Source of the DNA: Deltaproteobacteria bacterium
Lineage (GTDB): Bacteria > Desulfobacterota_E > Deferrimicrobia > Deferrimicrobiales > Deferrimicrobiaceae
Length of the DNA stretch: 10,740 nucleotides
NCBI GenBank assembly: GCA_023489025.1
Contig: JAMDCN010000123.1
Coordinates: 1 to 10,740, forward strand
Direction: 5' to 3'
The position numbers and the translations under genes are program-made. A model generated the notes under the pieces. That model was not told where the DNA came from. It ran no database searches and was given only the letters and a program-made list of their open reading frames with translations. Below, in pieces: positions 1 through 6,008 of the stretch; the stretch's first letter is position 1; each line of letters starts with the position of its first letter.

Positions 1-1
1 G

Positions 2-226
2 ATGATCGTTGCATTATTTACGCAGGAGTCAATAACAACTCTGAGTTGTGAAATCGAAGGCCACCCTCTGGGTGGGGGGATGTTGAAAATCGAGCCGCGG
101 GAGGCCCAGCGTATTCTTCTTCCGAGGCCGTCGATGACCAAAGACTCTGCGATGGAAGCTCTTTTTCAAGAAGGGTCGATGACGATGCGCCGGTGGAGAC
201 ACTATTCCGCACAGGGGAAAACATAG
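2..226 (+). CDS. DNA methyltransferase (probable N6-adenine type), C-terminal fragment
   Basis: The reading frame is open from the window edge, so this is the last 74 residues of a longer gene; the ATG at position 2 is probably internal. The segment LSCEIEGHPLGGGMLKIEP followed by REAQRILLP resembles the end of the target-recognition region of N6-adenine DNA methyltransferases associated with restriction systems, and the RRWRHY near the C-terminus fits the same family. No catalytic motif (NPPY, SAM-binding FxGxG) lies within the window, so the activity is inferred from the tail alone. The stop codon TAG (224–226) directly abuts the ATG of the next gene (227), as expected for a co-transcribed restriction-modification pair. 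Composition is lower in GC than the genes after position 822, suggesting transfer. The family match is by memory of its typical C-terminal wording and is moderately sure. Confidence 0.65.
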   Translation: MIVALFTQESITTLSCEIEGHPLGGGMLKIEPREAQRILLPRPSMTKDSAMEALFQEGSMTMRRWRHYSAQGKT

Positions 227-814
227 ATGCCGATTACCGATGCGATACGAGCTGCGGCTCCTCGTCCATCTGATGACGCATCAAGGGCCGAGAAGAAAAA
301 CTATGCGGAGCGCCTTTCGAACGAGGTAGCCAAAGTCTTGGCCGACCGTTTGCGAAACTTCGGTGTCTCCGATTGCCAACCGGGACCGGAGGGCGGCAAG
401 GAAAGGCAGTTTGCGGGCGGAATCGGCGCCAAGAAGGTGGACGTGAGCTTCGCCACGGAAACAGCCGGCTTGATACTCGGAGTCTCGGTAAAAAGCATCA
501 GCTTCCCCGATCCTCGAACAAAGAATTACGCCAAGAATCCTACAAATCGCAGGGGCGATCTCTTGGCCGAAGCAACGACGCTCCACCAGCGGTTTCCATA
601 CGCCGTTCTTGGAGGGTTATTCCTCTTTGATTTTTGAGCTTCCAAGGATAGTACCGATCGACGTTCGACTACCGTACTGCGGGCGCATGAATTATTCAAA
701 GCTTTCTGCAATCGGGAAAGCCGGTCCAACGCGATTGAAAAGCTGGAGCGCGTGGCGGAACGCAATTCGGATCATTATCGTTTCGTCGATGGCAAACTGG
801 TGGCAATCAAATAG
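227..814 (+). pseudogene. PD-(D/E)XK nuclease-like restriction endonuclease partner, interrupted by in-frame TGA
   Basis: A 196-codon frame starts at ATG 227 and is continuous to TAG 812–814 except for one TGA at 635–637. Before the stop lie 136 residues; after it the same frame gives 58 more (ASKDSTDRR..., ending DGKLVAIK) with no further break, so this looks like a nonsense mutation and not a natural end. The core reads KKVDVSFAT then GVSVKSI: Asp72 and Lys89 (as S-V-K instead of E-x-K) with Glu33 in a leading helix fit a PD-(D/E)XK nuclease fold, followed by NPTNRRGDLLAEA and LHQRFPYAVLGGLFLFD, a plausible family signature. A GGA glycine codon turned to TGA is the simplest cause. The gene starts directly after the methyltransferase stop, which supports a cognate restriction enzyme. 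The fold is assigned by eye; a truncated 136-residue product could still be made. Confidence 0.6.
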
Positions 815-821
815 GTGGTCC

Positions 822-1709
822 GTGGACGTCCGCTCTACGACCATCCTTCTCGCACTTTTCTTGTTCGCCGGCGGATGCGCGCACGCGCCGGCCCCGGCGA
901 CGCAACCCGTGCGGCCCCCCCGCCCCGCGCGGGTCGCGCTGGCGCTGGGCGCGGGGGCGTCGAAGGGGTTCGCCCACGTCGGCGTGATCAAGGTGCTCGA
1001 GGCGAACAGGATCCCGGTGGACATGATCGTCGGGACGAGCGTGGGGAGCTTCGTGGGAGCCATTTACGCCGCCGGGTACGACGCGTACACGCTCCAGAAG
1101 ATCGCGTTCGCGATCGAGAAGAGCGACATCGTGGACCTCACGATCCCCGACAACGGCTTCGTCAAGGGCGAGAAGATCGAGGAATACGTGAACCGGATGG
1201 TCCGCAACGTCCCCATCGAGCGGCTCAGGATCCCCTTCTACGCCGTGGCCACCGACCTCCAGACGGGCCGGGAGACGGTCTTCGGGAAAGGGAACACGGG
1301 GATGGCCGTGCGGGCGTCCTGCGCCATCCCCGGCGTCTTCCGGCCCGTCCGGATCGGCGGCCGGCTCTTCGTCGACGGCGGAGTGGCAAGCCCCGTGCCG
1401 GTCGAGGCGGCCCGGCGCCTCGGGGCGGACGTCGTCATCGCCGTGGACATCTCCGGCGGCCCGGAGAAGGCCCTCCCGGAGACGACGATCGAGACGATCC
1501 TGCGTGCGGTGAACATCATGTACGAAGAGCTCGCCGCCCGGGAGCTGGCGAAGGCGGACGTGGTCATCAGGCCGCGGGTCGGACAGATCGGTTCAGGCGA
1601 CTTCTCGAAGCGCCACGAGGCGATCCTCGAGGGGGAGAGGGCGGCGCAGGAGGCGCTCCCGGCGATCCGGGCGGCACTGGAGAAACTGAAGGCGGAAGGC
1701 CGGATCTGA
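822..1709 (+). CDS. Patatin-like phospholipase (RssA-type) lipoprotein
   Basis: Predicted serine acyl hydrolase of 295 residues. The oxyanion loop LGAGASKG (residues 42–49), the nucleophile elbow GTSVG with Ser73 (71–75) and the dyad DGG with Asp185 (185–187) are all present, so the enzyme should be active on acyl esters such as phospholipids; the real substrate is unknown. The N-terminus reads MDVRSTTILLALFLFAGGC, a short charged region plus hydrophobic stretch ending in Cys19, which looks like a lipoprotein signal peptide (lipobox FAGGC, slightly off consensus). A proline/alanine linker (residues 20–36) follows, so the protein is probably membrane-anchored on the periplasmic side. I chose GTG 822 because it gives a clean signal peptide just after the upstream stop; AGGTGG at 813–818 is an unusually close ribosome site. 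ATG 789 would add 11 residues and overlap the pseudogene. It is convergent with dnaB, 15 bp apart. Confidence 0.88.
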   Translation: MDVRSTTILLALFLFAGGCAHAPAPATQPVRPPRPARVALALGAGASKGFAHVGVIKVLEANRIPVDMIVGTSVGSFVGAIYAAGYDAYTLQKIAFAIEKSDIVDLTIPDNGFVKGEKIEEYVNRMVRNVPIERLRIPFYAVATDLQTGRETVFGKGNTGMAVRASCAIPGVFRPVRIGGRLFVDGGVASPVPVEAARRLGADVVIAVDISGGPEKALPETTIETILRAVNIMYEELAARELAKADVVIRPRVGQIGSGDFSKRHEAILEGERAAQEALPAIRAALEKLKAEGRI

Positions 1710-1719
1710 CGGGCCGGCC
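1698..1719. terminator. Possible weak hairpin between convergent patatin gene and dnaB
   Basis: GGCCGG (1698–1703) and CCGGCC (1714–1719) form a 6-bp GC stem with a 10-base loop that overlaps the patatin stop codon. It sits at the meeting point of two convergent genes. There is no good T-run on either side (TTCCGCCTT on the minus strand), so it is only a weak candidate for a shared terminator. Confidence 0.25.
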
Positions 1720-1724
1720 GCGCG

Positions 1725-3518
1725 CTACTCGTAGTCGAGGGCGAGGTCCTCGAACCGGGTGAACTGGTCGAGGAAGGCCAGCTTGACCATGTCGGTCGGA
1801 CCGTTGCGGTGCTTGGCCACGATGATCTCGGCGATCCCCTTGATGTCCGACGGGACCGGCTCGCCCTTCCGGCAGTACATCTCCTCACGGTAGACGAAGA
1901 CGATCAGGTCCGCATCCTGTTCAATCGCCCCCGAATTATGGCTCACAATCCCGTCCGCGAGCCACGAGGACGGGCCCGGCACCGTCAGATCGAAAACCTC
2001 TTCGGCCCCATCCGGCCTGATCTCAACGATCGAATTCATGACGACGCTCGGATTGGATGACGCAATGGCCAGTCGGTCGCCGGGGTTCAGATCCTGCACC
2101 CGGACCCAGCCGCTCGGACCGTAGAGCCGATGCTCCCCTGTGGCCCGCATGACGCGGCCGCTCGCCAGGATCACGCGCGACACCGGCCTGACGCCCACCG
2201 ACCAGACGCGTTCGCTCCTTGCGGGGACAATCCGTCCCTCGGCAGACATCGACCACACGTCCGCATCCTTGCCCACCAGGTCCCGGATCGGCACCCGGCC
2301 GCCATCGGTGGTCAGAACGAGCGTGTCCCCCGTCACGCATTCCCGAAGATCCGACATCTGCGGCCTCTTGTTCTCCCGGCCCTCCACGTTCCGGCTGAGC
2401 TGCGAGACCGCGATGACCGGGATCTCAAGCTCCTTGGCCAACGCCTTCAGCCCCCGGGAGATCTCCGAGACCTCCTGGACGCGGTTGTCGGAGCTGCCGC
2501 GCTGGCTCCCCCTCATCAACTGGAGATAGTCGACGACGACGAGTCCGATCCCCTTGTCCTTCTTGAGCCGGCGCGCCTTCGCCCGGATCTCGAGCGTCGT
2601 GGAGCCTCCCGAGTCGTCGATGTAGATCGGCGCGTCGTGGAGCCGGCCGACCGCGGCGACGAGCCTGTTGATCTCGTCCTGGGCGATGAACCCCGTCCGC
2701 AGGCGATGGGAGTTGACGCGCGCCTCCGAGCAGATGAGCCGCTGGGTGACTTGCTGCCGGCTGTCCTCCAGAGTGAAGATCGCGACGGGGGTCTTGTGCT
2801 TGAGGGCGGCGTTCACGGCGATGTTGAGGCAGATCGCGGTCTTCCCCATCGAAGGGCGCGCCGCAACGATGACAAGGTTCGACTTCTGGAAGCCCGACGT
2901 GAGCTTGTCGAGGTCGCGGAAGCCCGAGGGGACGCCGGTGATCATCTCCTTCCGGTCGTAGGCCTTCTCGATCTCCCGCATCGCCTCCTTCGCCAGTTCG
3001 GCCATCGAGTACACGGACGGCTTGATCTGCTCCTCGGCGATCGCGAAGACGGCCTGCTCGGTCCTGTCGAGGAAGTCGTCCAGGTCGGGAACGCCCTGGA
3101 ACGCCGAGGCGGCGATCTCCTGGGCCGCCGTGATCATCCGACGCAGGATCGCCTTCTCCTTGACGATCCGGATGTACTCCTGGAGAAAGAAGGTGGAGGC
3201 GGTGGACTGGAGGAGCTCCGACAGGTAGGGGAGGCCGCCGACCTCCTTCTCGAGGCCGCGGTCCTGGATGGCCGTGTAGAGCGTCGTCGCGTCGATCGCC
3301 CGGCCGCGCTCGTAGAGGTCGAGCATCACGGAGTAGAGCGCCCTGTGGGCGCCGGCGTAGAAGTCCTCCGGGCGGAGGACCTCCGCCACCCCGTTCATCA
3401 GGTCGTTGTTGATCATGACGGAGGCGAGCACGCCCTGTTCCGCCTCGAGGCTGTGCGGGGGTGTGCGCAACGCCGGGGATTCCACCCCGGGGGCCGGCGT
3501 CGGTCGCGAACCGTTCAC
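1725..3518 (-). CDS. dnaB: Replicative DNA helicase DnaB, intein-containing precursor
   Basis: Precursor of 597 residues; removing the intein (394–528) leaves 462, the usual DnaB length. DnaB is the hexameric 5'-3' helicase that unwinds DNA at the replication fork and engages primase. The N-terminal domain covers roughly residues 20–125. The RecA-like domain shows Walker A ARPSMGKT (220–227), Glu251 in FTLED (usually SLEM; the catalytic Glu is kept), Walker B VVVDYLQLM (Asp330) and SQLSRNVE. The C-extein (529–597) carries SGAIEQDADL and KHRNGPTD (569–576), the region that provides the arginine finger. The helicase active site is therefore split by the intein and depends on splicing. The start is GTG, with AAGGAGG (3524–3530 on the complement) 5 bases upstream. 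It is the last gene of the rpsF–ssb–rpsR–rplI–dnaB cluster but is separated from rplI by a 199-bp gap holding a structured repeat. Confidence 0.97.
   Translation of the reverse strand: MNGSRPTPAPGVESPALRTPPHSLEAEQGVLASVMINNDLMNGVAEVLRPEDFYAGAHRALYSVMLDLYERGRAIDATTLYTAIQDRGLEKEVGGLPYLSELLQSTASTFFLQEYIRIVKEKAILRRMITAAQEIAASAFQGVPDLDDFLDRTEQAVFAIAEEQIKPSVYSMAELAKEAMREIEKAYDRKEMITGVPSGFRDLDKLTSGFQKSNLVIVAARPSMGKTAICLNIAVNAALKHKTPVAIFTLEDSRQQVTQRLICSEARVNSHRLRTGFIAQDEINRLVAAVGRLHDAPIYIDDSGGSTTLEIRAKARRLKKDKGIGLVVVDYLQLMRGSQRGSSDNRVQEVSEISRGLKALAKELEIPVIAVSQLSRNVEGRENKRPQMSDLRECVTGDTLVLTTDGGRVPIRDLVGKDADVWSMSAEGRIVPARSERVWSVGVRPVSRVILASGRVMRATGEHRLYGPSGWVRVQDLNPGDRLAIASSNPSVVMNSIVEIRPDGAEEVFDLTVPGPSSWLADGIVSHNSGAIEQDADLIVFVYREEMYCRKGEPVPSDIKGIAEIIVAKHRNGPTDMVKLAFLDQFTRFEDLALDYE
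1935..2339 (-). other. DnaB mini-intein (135 aa, class 1, no homing endonuclease)
   Basis: In-frame protein-splicing element at DnaB precursor residues 394–528. Block A starts at Cys1 (CVTGDTLVLTTDG), block B has RATGEHRL with the TxxH motif (Thr67, His70), and block F/G is VFDLTVPGP then WLADGIVSHN ending in His134–Asn135, followed by Ser+1 of the C-extein. These supply the N-S acyl shift, transesterification and Asn cyclisation residues of a class 1 intein. The gap between the N- and C-terminal splicing blocks is only about 20–25 residues, leaving no room for a LAGLIDADG or HNH endonuclease, so it is a mini-intein that can splice but not home. Removal rejoins SDLRE with SGAIEQDAD, the normal DnaB sequence. 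The block F histidine (His in VPGPHNF of Ssp DnaB) is Ser124 here. The boundaries are secure, because the flanks rebuild DnaB exactly. Confidence 0.95.
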
Positions 3519-3540
3519 GGCCGCCTCCTTTCCGCGCTAA

Positions 3541-3704
3541 GTACCCCGCTTCATAAATACGGTGTCGCACCGAGAGCGTCGATGCGCCGCGCCAGCGAGG
3601 CGCGCGACTGAGCCGTACTCGCAGCAGTACGGCGCAAGGAGCGCAACGAAGCTGGAGCGGATGCAGCGGCGCTCGAATGCAACCGTATTTGTGAAACGGA
3701 GTAC
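3541..3704. repeat. 164-bp inverted-repeat element with four internal hairpins, between rplI and dnaB
   Basis: The ends 3541–3569 and 3678–3704 are inverted repeats: GTAC(C/T)CCG(C/T)TTCA then (T/C)AAATACGGT, with a 2-base indel and TGCA/CGCA at the inner end. Most mismatches are transitions that allow G·U pairs in RNA. Inside lie four short perfect hairpins: CGCGCC/GGCGCG (3588–3604), GCCGTACT/AGTACGGC (3612–3633), GCGC/GCGC (3632–3644, sharing two bases with the previous stem) and GAGCG/CGCTC (3655–3674). Transcribed from rplI toward dnaB this could fold as a multi-branched RNA closed by a stem of about 25 bp. GTAC at both outer edges could be part of the repeat or a 4-bp target duplication. 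There is no transposase and no credible protein. It may be a MITE-like or REP-like dispersed repeat, or a structured RNA/attenuator that insulates dnaB from the ribosomal genes. The structure is seen; the function is unknown. Confidence 0.7.
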
Positions 3705-3717
3705 CAAGGAGCTTCTC

Positions 3718-4164
3718 TTACGCCTCGGCCACCACGCTCACGGAGACCTCGGGGGCGATGTCGCTCCCGAGCTTGACCCTGACCTTGTAGTCCCCGACCT
3801 GTTTCAGGGGATCTGGGAGCAGGACGTTCTTCCGGTCGACGGGGACGCCGGCTTTGCCCAGCGCCTCCGCGATGTCGCGCGAGGTCACCGCGCCGAAGAG
3901 CTTCCCCTCCTCCCCGGCCTTCGCGGAGATCGTCACGGAGAGGACGGCCAGCGTCCCGGCGAGCGTCTCGGCGGCCTTGCGCGTCTTCTTCGCGCGGGCG
4001 GCGATGACCCGCCTGTCGTGCTCGAGCGCCTTCAGGTTCCGGACGTCGGCCGGGACCGCGAGTCTCTTGGGGATGAGGAAGTTGCGGCCGTAGCCGTCGG
4101 CCACCTTGACGATCTCGCCCGCCTTCCCCAGCTTCTCGACGTCTTCCCTCAGGATGACCTTCAT
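3718..4164 (-). CDS. rplI: Large ribosomal subunit protein bL9
   Basis: Protein of 148 residues, the usual L9 length. L9 binds 23S rRNA near the L1 stalk base and helps maintain reading-frame fidelity. The N-terminal rRNA-binding domain [19 protein letters not shown] with the conserved [10 protein letters not shown] (about residues 24–33) is followed by a long charged linking helix (about 40–75) and the C-terminal domain with [15 protein letters not shown] and the HPL-like [14 protein letters not shown] 4164 has AAGGGGGA (4171–4178 on the complement) 6 bases upstream, overlapping the rpsR stop. This implies tight coupling with rpsR, whose stop is 12 bp away. Confidence 0.97.
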   Translation of the reverse strand: MKVILREDVEKLGKAGEIVKVADGYGRNFLIPKRLAVPADVRNLKALEHDRRVIAARAKKTRKAAETLAGTLAVLSVTISAKAGEEGKLFGAVTSRDIAEALGKAGVPVDRKNVLLPDPLKQVGDYKVRVKLGSDIAPEVSVSVVAEA

Positions 4165-4176
4165 CTTTGCTCCCCC

Positions 4177-4476
4177 TTACCGGACCTGCGTGGCGGTAAA
4201 CGGGACCAGCGCCACGACGCGCGCCTTCTTGATCTCCACGGTCAGCCTCCGCTGGTGCGCGGCGCACGCCCCCGAGATGCGCCGGGGGACGATCTTCCCG
4301 CGCTCGGAGATGAACTGCTTGATCAGATAGACGTTCTTGTAGTCGAGCTGCAGGTCCTTTTCCGCGCAAAAGCGGCAGAACTTCTTCCGCACGTACCGCT
4401 TTCTCCCCGGCCCGCCGGGGCCGGACCCCTCCCGGCCGCTGTTCCTCTCCGGGCGGGGCTTGACCGGTGCGTTCAT
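4177..4476 (-). CDS. rpsR: Small ribosomal subunit protein bS18 (zinc-ligand form)
   Basis: Protein of 99 residues. S18 pairs with S6 on the 30S platform and binds 16S rRNA. The core [20 protein letters not shown], then [15 protein letters not shown] and CAAHQRRL, is classic S18. Cys34, Cys37, Cys71 and His74 form a CxxC...CxxH set, the metal-binding (C+) version seen in many bacteria. The first 25 residues ([17 protein letters not shown] then a Gly/Pro/Arg-rich stretch) are a basic, disordered extension that makes it somewhat longer than the usual 75–90 residues. The start is supported by AAGGAGG (4483–4489 on the complement) 6 bases upstream of ATG 4476. It lies between ssb (46-bp gap) and rplI (12-bp gap). 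Confidence 0.97.
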   Translation of the reverse strand: MNAPVKPRPERNSGREGSGPGGPGRKRYVRKKFCRFCAEKDLQLDYKNVYLIKQFISERGKIVPRRISGACAAHQRRLTVEIKKARVVALVPFTATQVR

Positions 4477-4522
4477 CGTCTTCCTCCTTGGATATCGAAG
4501 AATTCCTCGGTTTCGGGTTTCA

Positions 4523-4915
4523 TCAGAACGGGATGTCGTCGTCCGGGGCGCCCGGGGTCTTCGGCTCGGCCGACGGCTCGCCCGCCCCCTTCGGGGCGCC
4601 CAGGAACTGGACGTTGTCGGCGACCACCTCGATCTTGCTCCGCTTCCCCCCTTCGGCCTCCCACCGCCGCTGCCGCAGCCGCCCCTCCACGAGGACGGGC
4701 CGTCCCTTGGAGAGGTACTCCGCGCAGTTCTCGCCCGCCTTGCCGAACACGACGATGTCGAAGTAGGAAACCTCCTCCTTGACCTCGGTATTCTGGCGGT
4801 AGCGGTAGTTGACCGCGATTGCGAAGCTCGTCACGGGGGTCCCGGACGGCAGGTACCGGATCTCGGGGTCCCGGACGAGATTCCCCGCGAGGATCACGCG
4901 GTTGAATGTCACCAT
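4523..4915 (-). CDS. ssb: Single-stranded DNA-binding protein SSB
   Basis: Protein of 130 residues, shorter than E. coli SSB (about 178) because the linker is brief. It coats single-stranded DNA at forks and repair sites and recruits partner proteins. The OB fold occupies residues 1–106 ([58 protein letters not shown]). A short Pro/Gly/Ala linker follows, then the acidic tip DDDIPF at the extreme C-terminus, the partner-docking peptide. ATG 4915 is preceded by GAGGTGG (4920–4926 on the complement) at 4 bases. Its place between rpsF and rpsR matches the widespread rpsF–ssb–rpsR arrangement, linking replication with ribosomal protein expression. Confidence 0.97.
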   Translation of the reverse strand: MVTFNRVILAGNLVRDPEIRYLPSGTPVTSFAIAVNYRYRQNTEVKEEVSYFDIVVFGKAGENCAEYLSKGRPVLVEGRLRQRRWEAEGGKRSKIEVVADNVQFLGAPKGAGEPSAEPKTPGAPDDDIPF

Positions 4916-4929
4916 GCGGCCACCTCAGT

Positions 4930-5304
4930 TCACGCGGGCGGGGCCGGAGGGGGCCCCTCGGGCGCCGCCGTCTCGCTCCCGGCCTGCGCCGGCTGGGCCG
5001 CCTTGCCGCGCGCGGTTCCCTCGCTGCGGGTCGTCAGGTGGCGCAGCACGCCGTCGAAGATCTTGATGTTGCGCTCCACCTCGTCGACGACACCCTGCTT
5101 CCCCGTGTAGACGAGAAAGGTGTAGTAGGCGTTCTGCTTCTTCCGGATCGTGTAGGCAAGCTTGCGGGATCCCCAATCGTCCTGCTTGAGGACCTCCCCC
5201 CCGAACGTCCCGATGATGCCGGCCAGCTTGGAGACGAACTCCTTGCGCTGGTCCTCGGGCAGCTCGGGGTCGAACAGGATCGCTGTTTCGTACCTCCGGC
5301 TCAT
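4930..5304 (-). CDS. rpsF: Small ribosomal subunit protein bS6
   Basis: Protein of 124 residues that forms a heterodimer with S18 on the 30S platform. The start MSRRYETAILFDPEL is typical of S6. The fold runs through GTFGGEVLKQDDWGSRKLAYTI (about 32–53), NAYYTFLVYTG (58–68) and the final conserved segment IKIFDGVLRHLTTR (80–93). Residues 95–124 are an Ala/Pro/Glu-rich tail, probably disordered, as in many S6 proteins. I chose ATG 5304 because upstream in-frame codons (back to 5364) add non-conserved sequence and run through a hairpin. AAGGGAAG (5309–5316 on the complement) is 4 bases away and a stronger AAGGAGG (5318–5324) is 13 away. ssb follows after 14 bp. Confidence 0.97.
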   Translation of the reverse strand: MSRRYETAILFDPELPEDQRKEFVSKLAGIIGTFGGEVLKQDDWGSRKLAYTIRKKQNAYYTFLVYTGKQGVVDEVERNIKIFDGVLRHLTTRSEGTARGKAAQPAQAGSETAAPEGPPPAPPA

Positions 5305-5336
5305 CTGGCTTCCCTTGCCTCCTTTCGGCTGATCGA

Positions 5337-5362
5337 GCCCCCGGTCGCAAAGAGCCGGGGGC
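5337..5362 (-). promoter_or_regulatory. GC-rich hairpin in the rpsF leader, possible regulatory element
   Basis: GCCCCCGG (5337–5344) and CCGGGGGC (5355–5362) form a perfect 8-bp stem with a 10-base loop in the 65-bp gap between pth and rpsF. No T-run follows on the minus strand (TCGATCAGCC), so it is a poor intrinsic terminator. Its place just upstream of rpsF, with GACCGG at the 3' arm, makes an S6:S18 autoregulatory leader possible; that class is known to use a CCG element next to a stem. Sequence shows the hairpin only; the function is inferred. Confidence 0.35.
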
Positions 5363-5369
5363 AAGGAGC

Positions 5370-6008
5370 TTACTCTCCCTCGCGATCGGCGGGGGACGCG
5401 GCGCGGCGCGCGTTCCAGCGCGTCGCCGCCTTGTCGAACCCTTCCTTCAGGATGTCCCGGACAGCCGAGGCCGCCCCGGAGACTCCTCCGTCGAACGAAT
5501 CCCTCAGCACCGGCGGAACCCGGGACAGGACGTAATCCGCCGCGTCCGCTCCTTCCGGGGGGCGGCCGATGCCGACCCGGACCCGCAAAAACCCGGCCGT
5601 CCCGAGCGCGTCCACCAGCGACCGGAGCCCGTTGTGCCCCCCCGTGCCGCCGCCGCGCTTGAGCCGGACCCGGCCCGGTGCGATGTCCAGGTCGTCGTGG
5701 ACGACGATCAGCTCCCCGGGGGACGCCTTCCCGCCTCCGAGGAGGCGGGCGACGGCTCCGCCGCTCCGGTTCATATACGTCAGCGGCCGGGCGAGGAGGA
5801 CTTCTTCCCCTTCCATCTCTCCGGCCCCGACTTCCGCGTCGCCCTGGACCCTGAGCCGGATCCCGCTCCCCCGCGCCAGGTGGTCTACCACATGGAACCC
5901 GGCGTTGTGGAGCGTGTCCCGGTACCGGCGTCCCGGGTTCCCGAGGCCGACGATCAGGCGCGGGACGGCGTCACTCCTTTTCCTTCCCCTTCTCCTCGGA
6001 CTCGGCAA
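5370..6008 (-). CDS. pth: Peptidyl-tRNA hydrolase
   Basis: Protein of up to 212 residues that cleaves the ester bond of peptidyl-tRNAs released from stalled ribosomes, recycling tRNA. Motifs are LIVGLGNPG (Asn24), TLHNAG with catalytic His34, PLTYMNRSG (Asn80), VVHDDLD (Asp105) and GGHNGLRS (Asn126); these match the known active-site set. The C-terminus has DYVLSRVPP and a basic tail. The start is uncertain. The only standard start codon in frame upstream of the conserved core is TTG at 6008, which gives a basic leader MPSPRRRGRKRSDAVP and a 38-bp overlap with the end of rplY. A strong AAGGAG lies inside that overlap (near 5973–5979) with no ATG/GTG/TTG in frame after it, only GTC and CTG. 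It lies between rplY and the rpsF leader hairpin. Confidence 0.93.
   Translation of the reverse strand: MPSPRRRGRKRSDAVPRLIVGLGNPGRRYRDTLHNAGFHVVDHLARGSGIRLRVQGDAEVGAGEMEGEEVLLARPLTYMNRSGGAVARLLGGGKASPGELIVVHDDLDIAPGRVRLKRGGGTGGHNGLRSLVDALGTAGFLRVRVGIGRPPEGADAADYVLSRVPPVLRDSFDGGVSGAASAVRDILKEGFDKAATRWNARRAASPADREGE

Noticed and set aside
635..680. Possible selenocysteine reading of TGA 635–637, since a small hairpin (AGTAC/GTACT with inner TCGA-CGT-TCGA, 650–678) lies just downstream.
   Set aside because: The apical loop lacks the G/U pattern of bacterial SECIS elements, the nuclease-like family has no known use for selenocysteine at this place, and a simple nonsense mutation in decaying foreign DNA explains it better.
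609..821. Upstream extension of the patatin gene to TTG 609 or ATG 789.
   Set aside because: It would overlap the coding frame of the interrupted nuclease gene and bury the signal peptide behind unrelated sequence; GTG 822 gives a clean lipoprotein start.
1935..2339. Homing endonuclease or split-intein organisation.
   Set aside because: Only about 20–25 residues lie between the N- and C-terminal splicing blocks, and both exteins are in a single continuous frame.
2130..3611. Long plus-strand open frame (493 codons) opposite dnaB.
   Set aside because: It is a GC-driven shadow of dnaB, very rich in Arg, Asp and Gly with low-complexity runs, no recognisable domain, and no ribosome site. Similar shadows opposite the rpsR/rplI, pth and prs genes were dropped for the same reason.
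3541..3704. Reading the inverted-repeat element as a small protein gene.
   Set aside because: All frames across it are Arg/Ala-rich continuations of neighbouring shadows with no ribosome site; the hairpin architecture is a better explanation.
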